Shown piece after piece: positions 16,330 to 26,682 of a stretch of DNA of 64,000 nt; within the stretch, counting starts at the first letter, position 1, and every line of letters begins with the position of its first letter. The stretch is from NCBI GenBank assembly GCA_934746645.1, contig CAKVFE010000001.1, positions 186,001 to 250,000 of the forward strand. The letters run 5' to 3'. Made by a program: the position numbers and the translations under genes. Below the pieces are notes generated by a model. The model was not told the DNA's origin and made no database searches. It saw nothing but the letters and a program-made list of their open reading frames with translations. Source of the stretch: an uncultured Clostridia bacterium. Its GTDB lineage: Bacteria; Bacillota; Clostridia; Christensenellales; UBA1242.

Positions 16330-19300
16330 TTAAACAATCTCTACAAATGTAGAACTTTCAAACAAGTATAATTTGGTACTAGTAACTTTGACCTTATACC
16401 CTTTTTCAACTGCTTGTTTGTATACTTCTAGTTGAAGACTATAAGCATTGATAAGTTTTGCAACATCTTTTGTCTTATTGGTTTTAAAGTCAATAAGTAT
16501 CGCATCACTACCACTAATCAAAATCAAATCCACTACACCTTGTATCAAAATGCTTTGATTATTGTCACTTGTTGTAACAATATCATTGTAGTTGGTTTTT
16601 AGTAAAAATTGTTGTTCTTTAAGTATCTTTGTATTTGGAGTTATAAGCTTAACAATATTTTGTTTTGCTTTAAATATTTTTTCAATGTCAATATATTTTA
16701 AAATATCATTTTCTATATCACCCACAGCAACTAATTGGTTGATAATAGTTTCAATTTCTTCTTTAGACTCAGTATAATTTAGGTTTTGCATTATCTTGTG
16801 ATATGCATTACCAATCCTTAAAGAAACATTATCGGTTTCATCAAATGTTACTTGCAATTGTAGTTCGTTACCATAAGTATAATCGTCTTCTTTCATAAGT
16901 CCAGTTACACTTGTTTTGGTCGCAAGTTTTTCTTTAATTTTTGGAGTCACTTTTTCAAAATTAGATTTTAATTCGGCTACAACTTTTTCATCTTCACCAC
17001 CAATAATAATCGGATAGTATTCAGTCATAACATCATCTTTTATTTCATTTAAATTGCTTATATGCACAGATGCCAATTTAGAGCTATCACATACAACATC
17101 AAATGAGTTTATCTTATTGGCAAGACCATTTAATGCTTGACTAGGCATACTCTTAAAGATTAAATCTAAGAAACATTTTGATGACAAAGCAGGCTTGTAA
17201 TAATTGGTCATAACTTTATCATACTCATAGCACCCTGTCATATACAAAAAGTTTTTTGCTCTAGTAAGTGAAACATACAATAGTCTAATTTGTTCTTCTT
17301 GTTCTTGATTGGATTTATATAGAATATTTGCCATCTTTTGAATACTTAATTTTTCAGTACGATTTTCACTATCTCGATAATGGATACCCAATCCAAATTC
17401 ATCAGTCAAAACCACAATTTCTTTTGCTGTTTCATTGTTGAAATTTTTTCCTAAATTACTTAAAATGACACAAGGATATTCTAGTCCTTTTGACTTATGC
17501 ATTGTCAATATTTTTACAGCGTTTTCACCTGACTCAATATTGATAGCAAAGTTGTTATTATCTGATATAGAATCTAAAAATTCTAAACATTTGCTAATGT
17601 TATACTTAAATCCATCATTGTTAAGCAAATACAAAAATTGTTCTATATTTTCAACTTTTTCATTACCATTAGGAAGACTTAAATAATAATCATTTAAGTC
17701 ATATTTTATCACTACATCACTAATTGTTTGATAGATTGATTTAAAATTAAGTTGATATCTTAACTCTTTTAAAAACTGATTATATTGTTTCAATTTGTCA
17801 ACAATGTATGAGTTTTTGCCAGAAACTATGTATTTATTAATACATTCGTAATATGATACACAATCTGTTTCTTTTCGTATAGTAGCCATATCATCATAGT
17901 TTAAACCAATTATTGGACTAACTAATATATTGCATATATCTATATCAGAATCACTATTGCCCAACAATTTAACGATACTATATAATACTTTAACTTCTAC
18001 AGTATTAAATATTTGTTTTTTAATTGTAGTGCTTATAGGAACCTTATGGTCTTTTAATACTTTACATAAAGTAGTCAAATAATCGGTAGAATCTCTTATC
18101 AAAATTGCTATATCTTTATAGTCAATATTTTTATTGGTTTTGCTAAATCCATCATAATAAGACTTACCATAAACATCTTTAATAATATCTAATACGGTAA
18201 GTGCTTCGGCTTGATTTTTTTCTAAATCGTCACTATCTTCATCTTTATTTGCATTGTCTTTATTATTATCATCTTTATTAGTTTCGTAGTCTTTTTCTTT
18301 GGTATTAATTAGTCTTAATTCGACTACTCCACTATTGTCACTACCACAAACTAATTGTGCATCTTTTTTATAATCTATACCAATTGTATCTTTAGTAATA
18401 ATACAATCAAAACACATATTTACATAATCAACTATCGCTTTTGCACATCTATAATTTTTGTTTAACAAAATCAAATTTTGCGAATTGGAACTTATAAAAT
18501 CATTATACTTATTTAAGAATATATCAGGCTTACATTGTCTAAATGCATATATACTTTGCTTAACATCACCTATCATATTTAAGTTGGTAGAACTGCAAAG
18601 TTTTTGAAGTATGTCTTCTTGTATCTGGTTGATATCTTGATACTCATCTACAAATATATATTGATAATGTTCTTTAAGTTCGGCTTGTATTGTAGGGTTA
18701 TCCAATATCTTATATGTATACTTTTGCAAATCAGAAAAATCCAATTTGCCAGCGTCAACTTTTAGTTGGTCAAAAGTAGTAGAAACTCTACATGTTATCT
18801 CAAACAATTTGGAATAATAAGACTTAAAAACATTGGATATTTGAGCAAAATTTTCTTCTGTAAATCCAGTCAATTTTACTTTAAAGTTTTTACAATCACC
18901 TATCTTAAAAGCATCTATTCTTTTTTTCACTTGTTCGTACAATTGTATATATTGTGGGTCTTTAGGTTTTGATATTCTTGGGAAAGTCATACTACCTACA
19001 TATACAATCATTTTTAAGATATCTTCACAATCTACAAGTCCTTTTAAAACTGCATATAGGTTGTCTAAATATGGTGAAAATTTTTCATCATTAACACTAT
19101 CTTTTACATAACCAATAAAGTCTGTCAAACTAGCAAAATTTTTCTTATAATATTGGTATATAAAAGTTGAACATCTATTTTTTAATATGTCAGATTCCAA
19201 ACATTCGTTAATGCAAAAATCAATATATTTTTCTGGTTCACTCTTTTCAGTTAAGTAATAATATATCTTAGTTATAATATTTTTTAACTTTTGACTATTA

Positions 19301-19797
19301 CGCTTATCGTTAAGACTTTCGTAAACTTCATAAAATTGTTCATCGTTAGCTTCAATATATTTCTGTATAACTTTATCCAATGCAAGATTAAACAAATTGG
19401 AACTTTCTTCTTGACTTAATATAGAAAATCCCGGTTCGACATTGACTTCATAAAAATATTTAGAAACCAATCTTTTACATACTGAATGTAGTGTACCAAT
19501 ATCAGCTGTTGCGACACCAAATAATTGTTCATAAAAATAGTTTAGTTCTGACTCATTAAAATTGGATTCGCTTATTCTCTCCTGCAATTTTAAATACAAT
19601 TTTTGTTTCATTTCGCTTGCAGCGGCTTCAGTATAAGTTACCACTAGCAATCTATCTACTGGTACTTTTTTATCTACTATTAAATATATAAGTTTTGCAA
19701 TCATTGTTGTTGTTTTGCCACTTCCTGCAGAAGCAGACACAAGCACATCGTGGTCAAGTGCTTCAACAAACTGTTTTTGCTCATCACTTAAAATCAT
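16330..19797 (-). CDS. addA: ATP-dependent helicase/nuclease subunit A
   Basis: UvrD-family helicase and RecB-type nuclease of the AddAB complex, which resects double-strand breaks for RecA-dependent repair and degrades foreign linear DNA. At 1155 residues it is near family length. Walker A is SASAGSGKTTT (about residues 21-31), Walker B is IFVDEYQDINQ (about residues 390-400), and helicase motif VI is LLYVSLTRAKN near residue 860. The C-terminal nuclease motif is AILIDFKTNKT with QLEVYKQAV (about 1110-1135). A Lys/Asp/Asn-rich insert lies near residue 510. Its start overlaps the addB stop by four bases. Confidence 0.95.
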   Translation of the reverse strand: MILSDEQKQFVEALDHDVLVSASAGSGKTTTMIAKLIYLIVDKKVPVDRLLVVTYTEAAASEMKQKLYLKLQERISESNFNESELNYFYEQLFGVATADIGTLHSVCKRLVSKYFYEVNVEPGFSILSQEESSNLFNLALDKVIQKYIEANDEQFYEVYESLNDKRNSQKLKNIITKIYYYLTEKSEPEKYIDFCINECLESDILKNRCSTFIYQYYKKNFASLTDFIGYVKDSVNDEKFSPYLDNLYAVLKGLVDCEDILKMIVYVGSMTFPRISKPKDPQYIQLYEQVKKRIDAFKIGDCKNFKVKLTGFTEENFAQISNVFKSYYSKLFEITCRVSTTFDQLKVDAGKLDFSDLQKYTYKILDNPTIQAELKEHYQYIFVDEYQDINQIQEDILQKLCSSTNLNMIGDVKQSIYAFRQCKPDIFLNKYNDFISSNSQNLILLNKNYRCAKAIVDYVNMCFDCIITKDTIGIDYKKDAQLVCGSDNSGVVELRLINTKEKDYETNKDDNNKDNANKDEDSDDLEKNQAEALTVLDIIKDVYGKSYYDGFSKTNKNIDYKDIAILIRDSTDYLTTLCKVLKDHKVPISTTIKKQIFNTVEVKVLYSIVKLLGNSDSDIDICNILVSPIIGLNYDDMATIRKETDCVSYYECINKYIVSGKNSYIVDKLKQYNQFLKELRYQLNFKSIYQTISDVVIKYDLNDYYLSLPNGNEKVENIEQFLYLLNNDGFKYNISKCLEFLDSISDNNNFAINIESGENAVKILTMHKSKGLEYPCVILSNLGKNFNNETAKEIVVLTDEFGLGIHYRDSENRTEKLSIQKMANILYKSNQEQEEQIRLLYVSLTRAKNFLYMTGCYEYDKVMTNYYKPALSSKCFLDLIFKSMPSQALNGLANKINSFDVVCDSSKLASVHISNLNEIKDDVMTEYYPIIIGGEDEKVVAELKSNFEKVTPKIKEKLATKTSVTGLMKEDDYTYGNELQLQVTFDETDNVSLRIGNAYHKIMQNLNYTESKEEIETIINQLVAVGDIENDILKYIDIEKIFKAKQNIVKLITPNTKILKEQQFLLKTNYNDIVTTSDNNQSILIQGVVDLILISGSDAILIDFKTNKTKDVAKLINAYSLQLEVYKQAVEKGYKVKVTSTKLYLFESSTFVEIV

Positions 19798-22700
19798 TGA
19801 TTATTTCCTTCATTTAAAAAATCGGTTTTTGTTACTTTTTTAAAAGTATTATATTCATTGTGACAATCTTCACTAAATTGACATATTGCAAGATACTTAC
19901 AATATTGACAAGTGCTTTTTTTATCAATCATTAATGGTTTAGGTTCAATAACACCCTTTCTTATATCTTCAACTGCTTTTAAAACTTTGTCTATAGTAAA
20001 ATCAATAAGTTTTTGGAATGTTTCTGGGTCAATCAAAATCTTTCCATCAACTTTTCCTTTATCATCTCTTTTTACATTGATGATATTGCTTTTTACACCT
20101 GTATTTTCTAAAGACTTATCTACTTTAAATATATCTTCAAGGTTACTAGATATTGCACCTTTCAATTTGTACAATTCTTCACTATTGCCTTTAGAGTATG
20201 TATTCTTTAATGGCATATAGAAAACGCCAATAGGAGTTTTACCGGTAAGATTGGACACAATATACGCATATACCATAAGTTGAAGTTTTTTACCACTTAC
20301 AATATCTGTATAATCGCTAAAATCGCTTTCGCCTGTTTTGTAGTCGATAATAATAAAACTATCTTTATCAAAATCCACTCTATCTATAATGCCTTGCAAA
20401 ATAATAGAAGTGTTGTCATTGCTTATCTTAAATCCATCACATCTTTTTTCTAACCATTGAGGTTTTAATTGTGAAGATTTTGATATGTTAACCAATGCGT
20501 TGTTGATACGCATAATTTCTTTCTTTAACCCCTTTATATCATTAGAATTGTTAGGGTTTAACAATAAATATTTATATTTGTCTTGATTAAGTATGTCATC
20601 AAAAACTTTATTAGAGTATTCTTTTAGTCCGGTTTCACCATTCTTATCTATATATTCTACTATAAGTTTGACATATTCGTGCAATATATTACCATATTGA
20701 CGACCATCAAACTCAGCTTTATCATTTTCTTTTAGTCGCAACCCCCTATCTACAAAATGTTTAAATGGGCAAGAATAATATTGTTCTATCTCACTAACAC
20801 TTACTTTATCATTAGATAAAAATATATCCGAATTATTTAAGTTAGCCACTACATTATTTTTATCTACATTTTTAATATATTCATCTACTCCGCCATCACT
20901 AATAGCATTATATATATTAGATGTATTGGATTTAACAACCAACGAATTGTCCACTTGCATTGTTTTTAAATTGTTGATTAAATTTGTTTTTGCAATACTT
21001 GGATTAGGATTGTTAAACAAAAAATATCCATTAGTCAATTCGTTTTGATAATCGTGTTGGATTAAACTACCATTGATAGGTTTTAGACCAGTAAATATTG
21101 ATGACATATTATTAATCACTTCACTTGGCATTATTGCGTCACCACTTGCACTTACAGAAACATAGCTTAAATACAAATTGGTACACTTAAGTATGTTTTC
21201 ATAAACTCTAAATTTGCTACGCTTATTAATCATATTGATAGTTGGTGACAACTTATATGAGTTAGTAAGCAATCCTATATCTTGGTCAGTTATCAATCCT
21301 AAGTCCATTTGAACCTTAGGTACTTTACCATCTTCCAATCCCAACATAAATGTATATGGTTTTTGGTCTATGGTATTATTGATATCTGTCACAAACAAAC
21401 TATCAGATATAATTGGTGGCATAGTAACTGTAATGTTTTCAAAATAAGCACTTATAATTGAAAATGCTTCTTTTCTATTTGTCACATAATCACTTAAAAC
21501 TTCTGACAATTCTTTAAAGCCATTGTTGACTTTAATAACAACATTGTTTAGTTTGTTGTATTCCAAAACATTGTTATGTTGTTTATATTGATTATTTAAA
21601 TCATTAATAAACTGATTAAATTGGAACTCTGTAGTAAACTTGAATATAGTTTCAATATAATCAAACATTGTTGTACAGTTATTTAAATCAGATGAAAACT
21701 TAGCTATAATATCAAGTTTTGAATACACATCTTCAAGTCCTTCTACCAATAAATGTGGTATAGGTTTTAAAATAGAAGCATAGTTATATCCAGATTTAAT
21801 AACAGTATTTTCATACAAGTTAAGACTATCGCAATCTAGTCCACTATAATTTCTTAAAAATCCAAACAATTCTCTACGGTTAAAATTGCTATTGATAAGG
21901 TCAAACAAATCATTGTAGAATCTTACAACAATACTATCGTTTATAGACTGACTCTCATCAAAGAAATATGGAATATTGTAAGCAACAAAAAGTTTTTCCA
22001 AACTATTGTGATAATCACTTATACTTGGTACTACCACATTGATATCGCTATAGCTTATACCTTTAGTGATAATAAGTTCTTGTATTTTCTTAATTAAAAA
22101 TTGTACTTCGTCTTGGTTGTTATTAAACTTGTACATTTGGATATGTTGTGGTTGTTGATTGGTATGTACTGGTTTTAAAGCAAACAAGTTGTTGCTTATA
22201 AGTTTGTATTCCTCTTTAAAGTCATCTTTACAAAAAATCCTATTATACTTATATCCATTGGTTGTACACATATCCAATAGATTAAGATAAATATTGTTTA
22301 AGAAAATATTTTTATTATTTAGTTCGTCAATAAAATTGACTGCACACGCAACATTGACGCTTGCCGAATTTTTTATAAGAGCACTAATTATTGTATACAT
22401 CTGTGGAGTAAAATCATCAAATCCTACAAAATAAAAATGAGTGTTTTTGAAATCTTCAGTTTTAATTAGTTTTGCAAACAAATTTAATTTGTTAAAACTA
22501 TCTGTATAATCGTTTTGTAAAAAGTCTTCATAACATTTGTAAACAAGTTTGATATCACTAAGTTTATAATTTAAATTTGAGTTGCGAGTCATAGTATCAA
22601 CTTTATCTACAGTAACATTACAACTTTTAAACATAGATATAGTATCAAACAATGTTGATGCAAACCCATTGTAGTTGATAGCTTTTTTAATGGTAGTAAA

Positions 22701-22997
22701 TTTATCTTTGTTTTCTACCAATATCTTTTTTACAAGTGCAACACAAACAGGCTTTGTAAGTACTCTACTACTAGAATTATTTTTAGCAATAATAGTATTG
22801 GCAAATCTAGTAAGTGTAGCAACATTGATATCAAAAAAACAATCTTCATTTAATTCGGTAAAAAGTTGTTGTTCGATTTGAAAATTCATTCGGTCAGGAG
22901 TAAAAACAACTTGGGATTGTCCCCTGTTGTTTTTTAAGCTATTAAAAATATATTTATTACAGCCAGCGACTGTTTTTGAATAGAATATGTTAAGCAA
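19794..22997 (-). CDS. addB: ATP-dependent helicase/nuclease subunit B
   Basis: Partner of AddA, 1067 residues. It has a C-terminal RecB-type nuclease (IIDYKTGESDF with LQLMVYAYIV, near residues 880-910). The four cysteines of an iron-sulfur staple are split between YYSCPFKHFVDRG (about residue 745) and CQYCKYLAICQF near the C-terminus (Cys-x2-Cys-x5-Cys). The N-terminus reads SKTVAGCNKYIF where many family members have a Gly-rich GxxGxGK(T/S) ATP-binding loop, so that loop looks degenerate. The gene overlaps addA and may be co-transcribed with the small gene at 23078. Confidence 0.92.
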   Translation of the reverse strand: MLNIFYSKTVAGCNKYIFNSLKNNRGQSQVVFTPDRMNFQIEQQLFTELNEDCFFDINVATLTRFANTIIAKNNSSSRVLTKPVCVALVKKILVENKDKFTTIKKAINYNGFASTLFDTISMFKSCNVTVDKVDTMTRNSNLNYKLSDIKLVYKCYEDFLQNDYTDSFNKLNLFAKLIKTEDFKNTHFYFVGFDDFTPQMYTIISALIKNSASVNVACAVNFIDELNNKNIFLNNIYLNLLDMCTTNGYKYNRIFCKDDFKEEYKLISNNLFALKPVHTNQQPQHIQMYKFNNNQDEVQFLIKKIQELIITKGISYSDINVVVPSISDYHNSLEKLFVAYNIPYFFDESQSINDSIVVRFYNDLFDLINSNFNRRELFGFLRNYSGLDCDSLNLYENTVIKSGYNYASILKPIPHLLVEGLEDVYSKLDIIAKFSSDLNNCTTMFDYIETIFKFTTEFQFNQFINDLNNQYKQHNNVLEYNKLNNVVIKVNNGFKELSEVLSDYVTNRKEAFSIISAYFENITVTMPPIISDSLFVTDINNTIDQKPYTFMLGLEDGKVPKVQMDLGLITDQDIGLLTNSYKLSPTINMINKRSKFRVYENILKCTNLYLSYVSVSASGDAIMPSEVINNMSSIFTGLKPINGSLIQHDYQNELTNGYFLFNNPNPSIAKTNLINNLKTMQVDNSLVVKSNTSNIYNAISDGGVDEYIKNVDKNNVVANLNNSDIFLSNDKVSVSEIEQYYSCPFKHFVDRGLRLKENDKAEFDGRQYGNILHEYVKLIVEYIDKNGETGLKEYSNKVFDDILNQDKYKYLLLNPNNSNDIKGLKKEIMRINNALVNISKSSQLKPQWLEKRCDGFKISNDNTSIILQGIIDRVDFDKDSFIIIDYKTGESDFSDYTDIVSGKKLQLMVYAYIVSNLTGKTPIGVFYMPLKNTYSKGNSEELYKLKGAISSNLEDIFKVDKSLENTGVKSNIINVKRDDKGKVDGKILIDPETFQKLIDFTIDKVLKAVEDIRKGVIEPKPLMIDKKSTCQYCKYLAICQFSEDCHNEYNTFKKVTKTDFLNEGNNQ

Positions 22998-23077
22998 AAT
23001 AATTATACTTATCCTTTATATTTAATACACATTAAGTATATCAAATTTAAATAACTCTTACAATTATAAAGCAACAT

Positions 23078-23368
23078 TTATACTCTTTCTTTTAATTTTC
23101 GTATCTGGTCTTCCAACTTCACAATTCGCAATGCATTACATTCCAATTCGTTTTGATAATGTGATAGTTCTTTTCTATATTTTACTTCCATATTTTTTTG
23201 TGTGTTAGATTTAATGAGATTGACAAGTCCCATAAACAAATATTTGATATCATCATCAGTAAGAACGCTACTATTTTTATTTTTAAATTTTATTACTTTT
23301 GGACTGTGGGTTACAAAAAATTTTTGATTGCTAACTACAAGTCTACATTTTATTTTTGATTTTAACAT
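23078..23368 (-). CDS. Hypothetical small basic protein with C-terminal coiled coil
   Basis: A 96-residue product, not recognised. The first half is basic with a Lys-rich stretch (KVIKFKNKNSS), then DDDIKYLFMGLVNLIKS. The last 35 residues are a heptad-like helix (LECNALRIVKLEDQIRKLKE). The ATG at 23368 has a TGGAG site. It is 80 bases upstream of addB on the same strand, so it may be its transcript leader gene. No function is proposed. Confidence 0.55.
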   Translation of the reverse strand: MLKSKIKCRLVVSNQKFFVTHSPKVIKFKNKNSSVLTDDDIKYLFMGLVNLIKSNTQKNMEVKYRKELSHYQNELECNALRIVKLEDQIRKLKERV

Positions 23369-23488
23369 AATATTAACTCCATAAACTCATAACTAATTGT
23401 TATCTAAAAAACTCATAGTCAAACTTAAAAATTATGAATATTTTTGTAGTTTTTTAAATATTCATATAAAAAGAAATATGAGAGTTTT

Positions 23489-24451
23489 ATGAGAGAATTT
23501 AGTTTACATTTTTATACCAACACACCTTGCAATGTATTTGTTAATGGCGAAATGATAGGGTTTATTGACAATAAAAACAACTTTTTTATCGATATAGTAT
23601 CATTTAGTGAACAATTAATAATAAGTTGTGAGCCTATTTGTGAAGACAATATATTGTATCTTCCTTGCTCTTTTAGACTTAACTATGTAGGCAACAATTT
23701 AATTTGTAGTTCCAATAGCATAGAGATTGTTCCTTTCCCTAATCACAACTTTGATATCATATTGGATTGTAAATTGATGATGGTCAACAGCAAGTCAACA
23801 CTATTAAGTAAAAAGATAGATGGATACACAATACTTACTATGATTGATACTATCAGCACAATGTCCATATTTTTAGATGATAAAAATTTGTATACTTGCA
23901 AATATGCACAACTAAGCAATCTTGAGTATGAAAGGACAAAAGATTTGATGTTGATAAAAGGCAATTCAAATAGCAATGTATTCTTTTTAGCATTTAATAC
24001 TACGGACAATAAAATTGTTTTGAGTGGTACATACAACAGCATAGAAAAAACTAAAGATAATATTAAAGTGCTTAAAAGTGAAAATAAGACTTTACTTACT
24101 GGCACTGTATACTCTTTAAATTTAAGTAATAATGAAGTAGAAAAATACAATGTATATCTAAACAATTATCACGAAACAAAACAGACAAGTCTTATACCAT
24201 ATAGTTTTTTAGAAGCAATAAAAGATAGCAATTACAATCTTGCTATAGGTATGCTTGACAATAATTGTATAAAAGCAGATAAAGATAAGCTTAATGGATA
24301 TTTTGGCAAGATAGAAAAAATATATTACAACTGTTATAACCAAAACAAAAATGCAGTCAACTACACTATCTACAATGGTAAATACTCTAATTATAATTTT
24401 TATATCAACAATAGCAAAATTGTAGAAATAGAAGAAATCGAATTAATTTAA
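23489..24451 (+). CDS. Hypothetical protein, PEGA-like N-terminus
   Basis: A 320-residue protein with no domain I can name. The first 45 residues (NTPCNVFVNGEMIGFIDN) resemble the short beta repeat in PEGA-type modules, but the match is weak. The rest is rich in Asn, Ile, Tyr and Ser. There is no signal peptide, membrane segment or enzymatic motif, so it is probably cytoplasmic. The ribosome binding site (GAGAG) is mediocre. It stands alone, divergent from the 23078 gene and upstream of the protease pair. Confidence 0.6.
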   Translation: MREFSLHFYTNTPCNVFVNGEMIGFIDNKNNFFIDIVSFSEQLIISCEPICEDNILYLPCSFRLNYVGNNLICSSNSIEIVPFPNHNFDIILDCKLMMVNSKSTLLSKKIDGYTILTMIDTISTMSIFLDDKNLYTCKYAQLSNLEYERTKDLMLIKGNSNSNVFFLAFNTTDNKIVLSGTYNSIEKTKDNIKVLKSENKTLLTGTVYSLNLSNNEVEKYNVYLNNYHETKQTSLIPYSFLEAIKDSNYNLAIGMLDNNCIKADKDKLNGYFGKIEKIYYNCYNQNKNAVNYTIYNGKYSNYNFYINNSKIVEIEEIELI

Positions 24452-24495
24452 TAAAAATTATTGTATTTATCCAATAAAATCACTTATTTAAAATG

Positions 24496-24524
24496 TTGTT
24501 AATTTGTAATAATTCTTGTATAAT
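24496..24524 (+). promoter_or_regulatory. Promoter of the protease pair
   Basis: TTGTTA (24496-24501), a 17-base spacer and a perfect TATAAT (24519-24524), about 55 bases before the start codon at 24579. It would drive both metalloprotease genes. Confidence 0.7.
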
Positions 24525-24578
24525 AAAAGAGTAAAGTATATTATGTACTTCTCAATAATTATAAAAGGGATTAAAATT

Positions 24579-25298
24579 ATGAGTTTACAAGTAAAAATAA
24601 TTTTAGCGATTGTTGCAGTATTAATAGTTTTACTTGCTATCGTACTAAGCAGTCGTAAAAGAATAAGAAAAGTATATAAAAGATATATGGGAGTTGGCAA
24701 TCAAGCCAATCTTACAGGAAGTCAGTTTGCTAGTATCGCTATAGAACAGTTGGATCTAGATATATCTCTAGCTGTTACAGATGGCGAACTTACTGACGCA
24801 TACTCCCCTAAACAAAAAGTACTTATTATGAGTAGAGATGTATGTAACAATGCAAGTCTATCATCATTGACTATTGTTGCACACGAACTTGGTCACGCTT
24901 TACAACAAAAGAAGAATGACCCAATGTTTAATTTATCTCAAATAATTGGTAGAATAAATAGATTTATATCTAAGTTCTTTGTTCCAGTTTTGTTAGCTGG
25001 CATAGTAGCAATATTCTTTTCTATGAATGTTGGTCTAACATTATTATGGACTGCTCTTGGAATATTCCTATTTAATATCTTTGACAAAATCATAACAATA
25101 CCAGTCGAATATAACGCAAGTCATAGAGGACTATGGTATTTAAAAGAATATCATTATCTATCACACAACGAATATGGAAAAGCTAAAAAACTTTTAGGAA
25201 TAGCAGCTCAAACTTACATAGCTTCACTATTTGATGGAATAATAATATTTGGAAATAAATTAAACAGATTATTTAGCAAAAGCAAAACTAGGAGATAA
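24579..25298 (+). CDS. YugP-family membrane zinc metallopeptidase (first of two)
   Basis: A 239-residue predicted membrane protease. The start is the ATG at 24579 (MSLQVKIILAIV) with AAGGG upstream; the longer frame has no ribosome binding site. An N-terminal membrane segment (about residues 5-25) is followed by the zinc motif HELGH (residues 102-106). Two further hydrophobic segments lie around residues 135-180. The conserved PVEYNASHRGLWYL follows and probably supplies the third ligand (Glu). Substrates of this family are not known. The gene is six bases upstream of its paralogue. Confidence 0.85.
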   Translation: MSLQVKIILAIVAVLIVLLAIVLSSRKRIRKVYKRYMGVGNQANLTGSQFASIAIEQLDLDISLAVTDGELTDAYSPKQKVLIMSRDVCNNASLSSLTIVAHELGHALQQKKNDPMFNLSQIIGRINRFISKFFVPVLLAGIVAIFFSMNVGLTLLWTALGIFLFNIFDKIITIPVEYNASHRGLWYLKEYHYLSHNEYGKAKKLLGIAAQTYIASLFDGIIIFGNKLNRLFSKSKTRR

Positions 25299-25303
25299 CA
25301 ACA

Positions 25304-26035
25304 ATGTTTGAACTTTATTGGGAATATTATTTAATGGGCATAATATTATTGCCTGCAATTATACTAGCAATTTACGCACAATGCAAAGTAACATCAACTT
25401 ACAAAAAATATTCTAACGAATTAAGCCAAAAAGGTATGAAGTCACAAGACTTAGCTAGACTACTTTTAGATTGTGCAGACTTGCAAGAAATTCAAGTAAT
25501 CAGAGTCAATGGCGAACTTACTGATTATTATGACCACAAACGCAAGACTGTAGCATTAAGTAGTAGTACTTACAATAGTTCTTCAATTTCAGCTTTAGGT
25601 GTTACAGCTCACGAAGTAGGTCACGCTTTGCAATACAAAAACAATTATTTACCAATCAAATTAAGGTCAATAATTATTCCTATTGTCAACATCTGGTCCA
25701 ACTTATTATGGCCATTGGTAATACTTGGTATTATATTAAACTTTGCAGTTTTACCTACAAGTGTAGCTGGTAAAGTATTGATGTGGATTGGTATTGGATT
25801 TTATGGTTTGATAGCATTGTTAGATGTTATCACACTACCCGTAGAATACAACGCAAGTCATCGTGCAATAAAAATATTGGAGCAATCCGAAATATTGGAT
25901 AAAGAAGAAACTGAGAAAGCAAGAAAAGTATTAAGTGCTGCTGCCCTAACTTATGTAGCAAGTTTGCTTAACAGCTTACTAAACTTATTAAGATTTATTT
26001 TGGTATTTGTAATGCACTCCAAAAAAGACGATTAG
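25304..26035 (+). CDS. YugP-family membrane zinc metallopeptidase (second of two)
   Basis: A 243-residue paralogue of the preceding gene, with the same order: N-terminal membrane segment, HEVGH (residues 103-107), two membrane segments and PVEYNASHRAIKIL, then a C-terminal hydrophobic stretch. The ribosome binding site GGAG overlaps the 3' end of the first gene, so the pair is one operon. The two proteins share the layout but clearly differ in sequence, so this is an old duplication. Confidence 0.85.
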   Translation: MFELYWEYYLMGIILLPAIILAIYAQCKVTSTYKKYSNELSQKGMKSQDLARLLLDCADLQEIQVIRVNGELTDYYDHKRKTVALSSSTYNSSSISALGVTAHEVGHALQYKNNYLPIKLRSIIIPIVNIWSNLLWPLVILGIILNFAVLPTSVAGKVLMWIGIGFYGLIALLDVITLPVEYNASHRAIKILEQSEILDKEETEKARKVLSAAALTYVASLLNSLLNLLRFILVFVMHSKKDD

Positions 26036-26051
26036 TAGAATTAAAGTAATA

Positions 26052-26080
26052 AAAAAAGCACATATATAATGTGCTTTTTT
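26052..26080 (+). terminator. Terminator after the protease pair
   Basis: AAAAAAGCACA and TGTGCTTTTTT pair around a 7-base loop and end in a T-run, 17 bases after the second protease stop. The symmetric A- and T-runs could also end the minus-strand gene at 26230. Confidence 0.85.
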
Positions 26081-26229
26081 ATTTTAAATTTTAAATTTTG
26101 TATAGAAGATTATGACTATTATATTTAACAATATTAATTGTTATAACTAATACATTATTTATGCTAAATATAATAAATAAAATAAAGTATCCAATATAAA
26201 ATAATTACATTAAACAATATATCTTATTT

Positions 26230-26562
26230 TTACTTAGAATCTTCTCTTATTGCTGTAGAACAATAGGCTTTATTGATATTGCGTTGGACTGTAATACCAT
26301 TGCTACAGCAATTGCCGTCTTCATTGAACAAACAATATCTTGCGTCACAATTAATGTCTACATCTTGGTTATGTCTAAAAGCGTGATATTCGGGTGCAAT
26401 CTCAAACATAGTACGACTAACATTTTGTCTTTGTTCTTCTGTTAAATCATTGTTCTTTTCATAAGTTGCACAATTAAGATTATGCCTAATATCAATACCT
26501 TTTGCTTCACAACTAAACTTATTGTTGTGTACACAATCCAATTTTTTACATTTTAAATCCAT
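26230..26562 (-). CDS. Cysteine-rich protein with two DUF1540 domains
   Basis: A 110-residue protein with two short cysteine clusters of DUF1540 type: residues 5-32 (CKKLDCVHNNKFSCEAKGID...C) and residues 71-102 (CDARYCLFNEDGNCCSNGI...C). Each resembles the spore- and membrane-associated Cys-knuckle seen in Clostridia. Metal binding is likely but the role is unknown. A helical linker separates the modules. GGAG precedes the ATG at 26562. Confidence 0.8.
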   Translation of the reverse strand: MDLKCKKLDCVHNNKFSCEAKGIDIRHNLNCATYEKNNDLTEEQRQNVSRTMFEIAPEYHAFRHNQDVDINCDARYCLFNEDGNCCSNGITVQRNINKAYCSTAIREDSK

Positions 26563-26625
26563 AAATACTACTCCTTTGTTTTTCTTATAGTATTTGTAAA
26601 TTTAAATAATTTAAAACATATTAAA

Positions 26626-26654
26626 TTGACAAATTATGTTATTTACATTAAACT
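26626..26654 (+). promoter_or_regulatory. Promoter of rplI
   Basis: TTGACA (26626-26631), a 17-base spacer and TAAACT (26649-26654), followed by a short leader and AAGGAAG before the rplI start at 26683. Confidence 0.65.
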
Positions 26655-26682
26655 CTCTATAGAAACATAAAAGGAAGTTATT

